NCBI GenBank assembly: GCA_023512835.1
Contig: CM042085.1
Span: 47,602,189-47,666,188, forward strand
Source: Taxillus chinensis
Lineage: Eukaryota; Streptophyta; Magnoliopsida; Santalales; Loranthaceae
Direction of reading: 5' to 3'
Length of the DNA stretch: 64,000 nt
Shown here: positions 57,001 to 64,000 of the stretch, piece after piece
Numbering within the stretch: the first letter of the stretch is position 1
Layout of the letters: each line of letters starts with the position of its first letter
Position numbers and translations under genes: made by a program
Notes under the pieces: model-generated
What the model was told of the DNA's origin: nothing
The model's input: the letters and a program-made list of their open reading frames with translations, nothing else
Database searches by the model: none

Positions 57001-57645
57001 TCAACCAATGTCAAGTCAGCTAACCGGTGGGTCATATCACCCCACCCATGCCTCAAAGGTCCCAACCTACATGCCTCCTCAGTCCACTCACCCACAAAGA
57101 CACCCCGCGTGCCCTCTGGCGTGAGGAACATCATGCTCCGTCGAAAATAATTAATCTTGGCCTCCACAGAGACCAACCAATCCATACCCAGGATAATATC
57201 AAAATCATCTAACTCCATGATATACAAATCACACAACAAGTTAACACCCCCAAGTGTTACCTGACAAGCACGACGTATACTCTCAAGTATCACAATTCCA
57301 CCCAAAGGTGAAGCAATCATCGAGACGACTAATTGTCTCCTAATCTAACTCCAACCCAACCACCGTAGCATACGAAATAAAAGAATGGGTGGCACCGGTA
57401 TCAATCAAAACTGAACAGATAGTATGAGAAATGATGATGGTACCTCTCACCACCGAAGGTCCCGGTCTGCCTCGTCCACCGGTGGAACCTCGCCTCTCTG
57501 CTGGTAAGGGCAAAAGTCCTCCCTCGTGGCCCACTAGCATTAGGCTGGCCCATTGGGGCCTTGCCCCGCTGATCAACATGACCCCGTGCCTCCCACCGAG
57601 GCTACCGCACCGCAGTCGCGTCTCGCGTGCTCGTGCCGGTGGCAC
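56943..57645 (-). pseudogene. Aspartic protease of D
   Basis: 57340-57645 ends with VRGTIIISHTICSVLIDTGA and THSFISYATVVGLELD, an intact retropepsin active site (DTGA). After a stop near 57339 the domain continues at 56943-57320: SPLGGIVILESIRRA, LCDLYIMELDDFDIILGMDW, LTPEGTRGVFVGEW. In E the same active site is frameshifted. The break here is between active site and flap. Confidence 0.87.
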
Positions 57646-58809
57646 CGACCTCCGAGACGGAGCCCCACTCCTCTGTCCCTACTCTCTCGGACGAGGGCCT
57701 ACACTGCTGGTCGAGCTAAGGGTAACACATTCCCTAGCTCCATGTCCCACCTTCCCGCATCGAAAGCATGTCATCCTTTTCCTCGGGCAGTCTCTCGACA
57801 AATGTCCGATCGAACCACAACTTCAACAAGTACCTGACCTCTGACTTGCTAAACTCTCACGGGGTCCCACCGCCTGGGCGGAAACCCTCTCGCACCTGCC
57901 TCCTCTCTCAGCCGAGCAACGATCGCTCTCCCCAGTCTGCCTCTTCTTGCTCGGACCTGCCGAACCGCCCGGCCTCTGGGCTCCCGCCTGATCCTGACCT
58001 CGCTTAATAATGAGTGCCTTGTCGACTGCCTCCCGGTAGCTGGTCAACTGTGTCGGTTCCAGCTGTTTCTTCAAATATGGCCTCAAGCCCAGAATAAAAT
58101 CCTGCGTCTTATGGGTTTCCTTTTCCCAAGCCTCAAGAGCAAACCGCCCTAAATCTATGAAGGCTTGCACATACTCACCCACAGTCTGGCTACCCTACTG
58201 AAGCTCATAATACTCTCTCCGTCGGGCATAGTGTACCGAGCTGGGAAAATGCTCCCTAAAGAAGCGCTCAACAAACTCTCTCCAGCTCATCTGACTGCCA
58301 TGGACAGCTCTAGTGGACTCCCACCACCTACGTGGGATACCCAACAGATAGTGCGTTGCCACTCGCACCCGCTCCTCATCCTGCACCCCAATCATCTCAA
58401 AGATGTCCTCTCGTCTACCTAATCCGGTCCTCGGCTACCTCGGCCGCGAACCATCCTCAAAAGTCCTGGGTGCATGTTTCAAAAACCGTGCGGCCCGGTC
58501 CACCCTCGTCGTCCGGCTCTATCACGACCTCTTGCTGGTGCACATCCTGCACCACCCTCACCTCCTGCTACTGAGGTTGTGGCGGCTGTTGAGGCTGCTG
58601 CTACCTCTTCAGCTTATAGCCATATCCCTCATCGAGCCCTACATACCTTGCATGGCCTCCTGCAACTGAATCAACACCTGAGCCAAATTAGGTCCCACAA
58701 CAGGAGCTGACGATCTCTGCTGCGGGCTTTGCTGCCCCTAGTGTTCCGACTCTATCGTGGGCTCCTCTGCCGGGCCTTGGCCTTGGACAAATCTCCTCGG
58801 TGGTGCCAT
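57646..58809 (-). pseudogene. gag: gag of D, frameshifted
   Basis: Start at ATG 58809 (MAPPRRFVQGQGPAEE), matching E. A TAG lies near 58740; APVVGPNLAQVLIQL follows in another frame. The capsid domain is at 58195-58395 (HYLLGIPRRWWESTRAVHGS, WREFVERFFREHFPSS) and 57823-58182 (VGEYVQAFIDLGRFALEAWE, LGLRPYLKKQLEPTQLTSYR, DKALIIKRGQ). A zinc knuckle of form CFRCGKVGHGAREC lies at about 57775-57730. Low-complexity CTG-rich stretches at 58550-58620 hold several of the frame changes. Confidence 0.85.
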
Positions 58810-59295
58810 CGCACTAGCCACAACAACAAACAACAAACGATCAATACCAAGATCGCTAGAAAAAACGACCATCAAAGGCACAATCGACTCGTAGGTTCTC
58901 ACCACACGACCCGTAGGTCCACAACCATGCATATAGCATCGTGTCCCCCTCAGGGTACACCACACGACCCATAGGTCCACAACCATGCATATAGCATCGT
59001 GTCACCCCTCAGGGTACACCACAATCAAGTCCTGGCTCTCACGGCCACGTGCCATCCTGGCACCAAATACAATCATATCACACACACAAGGACAAACTAG
59101 TGCCCTACATGCACACAAGCATACCACTAGCAATGCACCCCATCCCCATGTATGCTCCTAGGATGATCTAACTGACACCAAAATAACCTCGAACACATGT
59201 AAGGACTGCGTTGATCAGGCGCCCTCCCTACAATTTTCCAAGTCACATGGAATCAATTAACCACCCCTCACTAACCTAGGTCTGCTAGATCATGC
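58810..59295 (-). other. 5' leader of D
   Basis: Contains the same duplicated unit as E: GACC(C)GTAGGTCCACAACC, ATGCATATAGCATCGTGTC and CAGGGTACACCACA, twice at about 58905-59025. Otherwise non-coding. Confidence 0.65.
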
Positions 59296-59306
59296 TCGAT
59301 ACCAAC
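59296..59306 (-). other. Primer-binding site of D (tRNA-iMet type)
   Basis: Minus strand TTGGTATCGAGCATG next to the LTR; TGGTATCGAGC lacks the A of the standard TGGTATCAGAGC, as in E. Confidence 0.75.
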
Positions 59307-59811
59307 TTGTCATGCCCCCGAATTCCGGAGAACCCAAAACCAGGTACATGACTTCCCTTGCCCGCACCCGAAAGGTCAAGGGGTTGATGACTTTTCTCGG
59401 TGGCACGACCCAAGCGGCGTGGTACGGCAGGACGTTTCTCGGTGCCACGATTCAGAATGTATTCGTGCTATATAAAGGAGAGGGTTGGTTGAAAGCATAG
59501 ATGGTGCGCAGCAGAAGGTTCCAGGCGGTTCGTGGAGGAAAACGGATGGAACCCCTTCGGAGTTCGACGTGCCGACCCGGTTGAATGCAAGGGAGCACAC
59601 CACTAGTCAAGGACTTGATGTTGAAGAAGGGATTTGGCCATCCTTACACAAACGGTCGGAACCTGGAGCCGTTCTCCTGATGAGCCCGGTGGTAGGCGAA
59701 ACCGGGCTACGTGCGCTTCAACCCTCAAAGGCTAAACTTAGCGGACCGTGGATAGAGAAGCTAAGTGCCGCAATGGGTTGAGAGGCACAGGAAACCTGAC
59801 CCCGTGACAAG

Positions 59812-59823
59812 TGGTATCGAGCC
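59812..59823 (+). other. Primer-binding site of the TRIM
   Basis: TGGTATCGAGCC equals the tRNA-iMet PBS TGGTATCAGAGCC without one A. Confidence 0.75.
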
Positions 59824-60189
59824 GAACCGGCTCGTATCCCGAAGACTCACCGAGCACTCTCGCGAGTAGCGTGATCCCAAGGTGGGAGCTCACGAAGGTG
59901 AGTCGACCGGTGAGTGTCTTCCGCGCCTTGTGTCCATAGAGTTGGAGTATCGTAGAGTGTGATACGAGTTGGGCAAGGGAGTACAAAGGAGCGCGTCGGA
60001 GCGATCTTGGAAGCCTTCTATCCTTTGGACATTGGGCAAGCGGGAGAGCATCTTGGTAAAGGTGTTGCAACCTGCGGGGAAGCGATGTCCAACCTGTTGA
60101 CATTGGGCGAGTGGGAGGGCGTCGAGGTAACGATGCCATTGCTTGCGGGGAAGCGATGTCAACAAACGTAACAAAGATGTTGCGAGGAT

Positions 60190-60204
60190 TAGGTGGAGGA
60201 GAAT
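60190..60204 (+). other. Polypurine tract of the TRIM
   Basis: TTAGGTGGAGGAGAA immediately before the second terminal repeat. Confidence 0.7.
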
Positions 60205-61662
60205 GTCACGACTCGAGCAACGTGGTGCTGGCGGGACGTTTCTCGGTGGCACGATTCAGGAATGTATTCGTGCTACGTAAAGGAGAGGGGTTGGTTGAAA
60301 GCGTAGATGGTGCGTAGCGGAAGGTTCCAAGAGAGTTCGTGGAGGAAAACGGATGGAAGCCCTTCGGAGTTCGGACATGCTGACCCGGTTGAATGCGGGG
60401 AGCACGCTGCTAGTCGAGGACTTGACATTGAAGAAGGGATTTGGCCATCCTTACACAAACTGGTTGGGAACTAGAGCCGTTCTCCTGATGAGCCCAGTGG
60501 AAGGGCAAAACCAGTCTACGTGCGCTTCAACCCTCAAAGGCTAAACTTAGCGGACCGTGGATAGAGAAGCTAAGTGCCGCAATGGGTTGAGAGGCGCAAG
60601 AAACCTGACCCCGTGACACTAGCACCAATAGAGACTACATCTGCGGTGCTGTCTCAAATATGTAATCCTGTACTTTCCCATACATCATCATGCATACAAT
60701 AAGTCAAATAGTCATACGGACATCACATCACAAATAGTATGCAAATATAATCGTCCACGGACCCATGTCCGGGATATAATAGAAACAATACGAATACGAA
60801 GATCGTATCATACATCGTAGTAGTGGGCACGTCCTCCTAGAAGAAAGTCCTTCACTAGTCTCGGGTCACACCCGAAAAAGGTAAACAACAAGTAAGGGGA
60901 TGAGCGACCAGCTCGGTAGGTGACCCCAAAACTCCACATCATGCAAACATACAAGTCTATCTTACATGCTCTGTCTACTCGTGCACCGTGTAGTGTGCAC
61001 AATCATCGAGGACTCACTTACAAACAAACATCGGGACCCGGCCGCCCCATACAGAGGCTTGTCCACGATCCTCCATGGGATCCCGCTCAGGGCACTCGGC
61101 CCTGGCTTCACGAGCTCAACGGCTCAACCGAGGCCTTAGCTTTGTCCATAGCGCAATATGCCCGGCCACGGTCGCCACACAGGCCTGCCATCGGCGCATA
61201 TGCATGCCACATCAACCATATAGGACCATCGATGCATTACGGTGAGAACCCAACAAGTCATGGAACCCAAGTCCCAAATCCGCAAACCAACATACCAACA
61301 CCAATATGGTCTTAAGGTGTACAACACTCCCTTTAGAACTATAGCCGGTCTTCACAAGTCGATCCTCATTCCTTGACTAAGGAAGGAGATACCCTTAAAG
61401 CCTATTTTCTTGAATAAAAAGTCCCAGCATTAGGTCTCCATATCATAACTAAGATAATCTGATTTTTGGGGGTTTTTCTGAGATGTCTAACCCCACTTTC
61501 CAAAAATTCACCTCTATGAAAAACTGGATTTTTCTGAGATTTTACACTAAATCCCAATTTTCACAGACAGAATCGAGATAAGAGGTTCAAGGACACCTAC
61601 CTGGAAAGATTATTTGCGATCCACGAACTCCAATCGCCCCAAATCACCAAGGGAAGTTCTTC

Positions 61663-61667
<5 letters not shown>

Positions 61668-61711
<44 letters not shown>
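61668..61711 (-). repeat. (GA)n tract of D 5' LTR
   Basis: About 22 CT units on the + strand, 53 bp below the TATA box (61771-61764) on the minus strand. Confidence 0.85.
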
Positions 61712-61713
<2 letters not shown>

Positions 61714-61763
61714 CTCAAACATGCACGCACCAAGCAATTAAAGGGATAAGGCAGTTTCTTAAT

Positions 61764-61771
61764 TATTTATA
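61764..61771 (-). promoter_or_regulatory. TATA box of D 5' LTR
   Basis: TATAAATA on the minus strand; this copy would have driven element D. Confidence 0.6.
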
Positions 61772-62088
61772 CTGCTGCCAATAATTGGCCTCCCAGCAAT
61801 AATTGACCTCCCGAGGTCACGAACTCCAAATTGAGCCCAATTACTGTCAAAACGCTTGAAATGACGAGCACAACACTAAGCAGATATCATCACACTCAAA
61901 TGACCGTCCAAATGCAAAGTCAACCAATAAACCCCGAAAAGTCAATAATAGGGTCAAACGAGGCCCCAACTCGCAATCGAGCCCAGGTACAGTCAAAATG
62001 CTCACATCAACAACTACACTACCGTCTAGATAGTTGCATGCCCATAAAATGACTATCTCTCAACACTACCCAAATACGAGTCTCTACA

Positions 62089-62093
62089 CTCCT
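62089..62093. other. Target-site duplication of D, right copy
   Basis: CTCCT, identical to 18673-18677. Confidence 0.9.
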
Positions 62094-62830
62094 CATATTT
62101 AAAAGTCATCCTCCCCCATCCTAGTTAGGGATCGTAAATAAGTCGACTCACTTAATAGCTTGCTCGATACTTACTCGACTAAACTTGACTTGAGCTCGAG
62201 TTTGATATTGTAAAAGCTTAGCTCATTACTGTTCAAGCTCGGCTTGGTTGTTGTTCAAGCTCAACTTGGCTCAGCTACTGTAGAAGCTCAGCTCATTTAC
62301 AAGTATCTACCTTTAAATAAGCGAAAAAATCAACAATTCGTTTGATTCCCACTCGAATAAGCTTGACTCGAGCTCGAGCTCGACATTGTACAAACTTGGC
62401 TCATTACTATACAATGCATTCGGTTACTGTACAAGCTTAGGTCGGTTTATTTATAGGCTTAGTCCTAGTCCCATAATTCACTATTTTAATTAATATTTCA
62501 CCAATTAATAACTTTTTTAATCATAGAAAATTATCAAATAGCCTTTGGGGCTTCCGAACTCTAAATTTGACCTTAATATAGTCAAAACAACTTCTTTATC
62601 AACCACATCAACATGATAACCTTAACATCATTTGGAAACTATCTAAAATGTTATCTCAACTACTACTCCTGACATAAATCAATTTTTATATTTTATTCCA
62701 AAATGGTTCTTCATACAAATGACCACTGAAAACTCAAAAGTAAACTAAAGCTTGGATAGTCTTGGGGCAGTGGGGTTAACAGGGAAGGTTATGGTTGTTG
62801 ACTTAGTAGTTTTCTACATGATGATGATTA
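62094..62830 (-). repeat. Right half of old gypsy LTR J (inferred U3 side)
   Basis: Continues the sequence interrupted by D. The TATA-like TTTAAATATG (minus strand) is at 62094-62103. Near 62565-62600 the text AATTTGACCTTAATATAGTC resembles the TTTGACTATA-type phrase of the K and D LTRs. It contains a MITE at 62126-62461. No gene. The LTR start is not found. Confidence 0.4.
62126..62461. mobile_element. hAT-like MITE (336 bp) with 8-bp target duplication
   Basis: Left end TAGGGATCGTAAATAAGTCG; the right end on the other strand is TAAGCCTATAAATAAACCGA. Flanks are ATCCTAGT (62118-62125) and GTCCTAGT (62462-62469), matching in 7 of 8. Inside are many AGCTCGAGCT, CTTGACTCGAG and TACTGTACAAGC motifs and no open frame. 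The length of the duplication and the ends point to a hAT-derived MITE. Confidence 0.75.
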
Positions 62831-63230
62831 TCTTTGCTCTCTGTAGCCCTACACCAAAATGTTTCTAGTGGAGTTACCCTTTGTACAACCATTGCCATCT
62901 ATCCTTCCATTATTTCTCATGGCATTACCCTCCACACAATTGCTACCATCTTTTCTTCTAATATTTCTAGTGGCACTAGCCTTTGCATAGTTACTACCAT
63001 CCATCATTCCATTCTTTCTAGTGTGTATGGAGGGGTGATCCAAAGCTTCTATAGTTTAATTTTATTGCCCAAAGTAAAGGTAACCCAAGAGAAATGTAAA
63101 AAGCAACAAGAATATGAGATTCACTTCACTACTTACAGGAATATCTTGAGTGATAACATGGGAGATAAATTACCCCTGAATGCTTACACTCTTGAATACC
63201 GATAGGTATGCAACAATTATGACCCAAGTG
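62831..63230. other. Low-copy-looking region with a 51-bp repeat
   Basis: A 123-codon frame on the + strand (62834-63205) and a 64-codon frame on the minus strand (62849-63043) both run through the repeat. Neither has a recognised domain, and no splice or promoter signal is clear. After the repeat the + frame continues with a Lys/Gln-rich stretch (KVKVTQEKCKKQQEYEIHF). It could be a retrotransposon remnant or a gene fragment; I cannot decide. Confidence 0.35.
62860..63012. repeat. 51-bp tandem repeat, three units
   Basis: Each unit begins TTTCT(A/C)(G/A)TGG and contains ACCAT-type text; length 51 bp, that is 17 codons. On the minus strand it encodes three 17-residue units starting DGSN, DGSN and DGNG, each with an (R/x)N near the end. 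Units differ by about a third, so it is old. Confidence 0.7.
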
Positions 63231-64000
63231 GGATCAAAAGACCAATAGCCATACTCTTAGAAGTTAGAAGCCCTATTATTAGGCCATATGCCCTGATCGA
63301 ATCAGAACCCCAATGTGATCTAAGAGCATTGACATCTGATAGATCAAATATCAAAAATTTGGCAAATGTAAACAAAAAAACATGGCATTGGTATCATGAA
63401 ATGACAAATATGTAACTTTGAGCTACAGTAATCTCACGTTTCTCGTCAAATTTGACAAGCTACTATAGCCTCATCAACGTCGCTTGCGTTCACTACTCAC
63501 ACATCAATTGCATTTGCTCCTCGCATGTTGACCGATGGCAAGGGAGATGGGTCGACTTCATTGGGTGGAGGGCGGGAGATGGGTCGTCACCAGGGGTGGG
63601 GGATGGGTCAATGTCATCAAGCGGGCGAAAGGGAGGGAGATGGGTCGACAAACATGTCACCAAGTGCAAGAGAGGAGGGAGGGGTCAATGTCATCTTAAA
63701 TGACAACTACAATCAAACATGAAGGAATCATAAATTTGTGCAAGAATGACGTTTATAACAAAATTTTAAAACAAAAAAGTAATTATTAATTGTAATTTAT
63801 CTTTCGGACCCCTGCGGATATAGAATAATCCTCCATATAGATACTATTTGTGCAACCTAAAGATGAAATAAAAGTTTAAAAATAAGGAAAAATTAATAAA
63901 AAATACAAGCACATAAATTTTAGAAAAACAAGAGAATATATATTGCATATAAATAGTATCATGCTAAAACTAATATGAAAAAAACTAATCACTAATTTCA
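63231..64000. other. Right edge: MITE-like and G-rich repeat remnants, no gene seen
   Basis: 63318-63470 has AAGAGCATTGACATCTGATAG, AATTTGG, GAGCTACAGTAATCTCACG and CAAATTTGACAAGCTACTAT, like a common plant MITE type rich in AGCTAC(A/T)GTA motifs, but ends are not defined. 63535-63665 has four GGGAGATGGGTCGAC-like phrases. 63700-64000 is AT-rich without features. Confidence 0.35.

Larger units (their letters stand above)
59401..60618 (+). mobile_element. TRIM (miniature LTR retrotransposon), 1.2 kb
   Basis: Direct repeats 59401-59809 (409 bp) and 60205-60618 (414 bp) enclose 395 bp with no open gene. The second starts TGTCACGACTCGAG; the first starts TGGCACGACCC. Both end CCTGACCCCGTGACA. 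Directly after the first is the PBS AGTGGTATCGAGCC; directly before the second is a purine-rich TTAGGTGGAGGAGAA. The other D LTR lacks this insert. The structure is that of a TRIM, moved by another element's proteins. The target duplication is unclear because 10-15 bp at the left edge (59385-59400) do not match either side. Confidence 0.88.
18678..62088 (-). mobile_element. Ty3/gypsy chromovirus D (Tekay/Del-like), split by nested elements
   Basis: LTRs at 18678-20272 and 59308-62088 are flanked by a perfect 5-bp target duplication, CTCCT at 18673-18677 and 62089-62093. The 5' LTR is on the right, so the element reads on the minus strand: PBS (59296-59306), gag, protease, RT, RNase H, then element A inserted within the integrase, then the rest of the integrase, chromodomain, PPT and 3' LTR. 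Without inserts it would be about 8.7 kb. It is the same family as E. Coding regions contain frameshifts and one substitution of a catalytic RT residue. Confidence 0.93.
59308..62088 (-). repeat. 5' LTR of element D (2781 bp including a TRIM)
   Basis: Minus strand from TGTAGAGACTCGTATTTGGG (62088) to CGGGGGCATGACA (59308). Without the TRIM it is about 1.56 kb, like the 3' LTR. TATA box at 61771-61764 and (GA)n at 61711-61668 on the minus strand. Confidence 0.92.

Noticed and set aside
58403..58710. Leu/Ala-rich + strand frames over D gag
   Set aside because: Antisense to the gag gene, whose motifs are clear on the minus strand.

Overview
The window is repeat-dominated nuclear DNA of a seed plant, probably a large-genome eudicot. 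It holds Ty3/gypsy chromoviruses of Tekay/Del type, very large Tat/Ogre-type gypsy elements with an archaeal-type second RNase H and a tRNA-Arg primer site, Ty1/copia remnants, a CACTA transposon end, hAT-like miniature elements and a TRIM. I found no convincing host gene, rRNA, tRNA or CRISPR. The species cannot be named from sequence alone.

Layout. 1-1062: tail of an unidentified LTR element. 1072-3324: decayed copia polyprotein (integrase, RT). 3325-4828: an LTR of a chromovirus sister family (K), fused at 4829 to a chromovirus E whose 5' LTR is truncated (4829-5598). E has PBS, gag, protease, RT, RNase H, integrase and chromodomain on the + strand, and a full 3' LTR (11104-13505). 13506-15101: part of an Ogre-type LTR (C). 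15102-15356: copia integrase fragment, cut by a CACTA-type end at 15357. 17370-17875: copia LTR and RNase H tail. 17876-18672 and 62094-about 62830: two halves of an old LTR (J).

18678-62088 is a nest on the minus strand. Chromovirus D (target duplication CTCCT) is split by Ogre-type element A (21819-55350, target duplication GAAGA). A is split by element B (37088-49277, near-duplication TCCAT/TCGAT), which carries gag but no pol. A 1.2-kb TRIM sits in the 5' LTR of D and a 0.65-kb hAT-like element in the 5' LTR of A. 62126-62461 is a 336-bp hAT-like MITE. 62860-64000 is low-copy-looking sequence with short repeats.

All elements look dead in this text, but part of the damage may be technical. 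Homologous copies differ over and over by CAG or CTG in one and CG in the other. The tRNA-iMet primer sites of three different elements all lack the same A. One 1.07-kb stretch of A is present twice around a G/C homopolymer tract. The most interesting biology is a tandem array of W-box pairs at 10-bp pitch in the U3 of element B, and a fixed TATA-to-(GA)n spacing shared by several LTR families.
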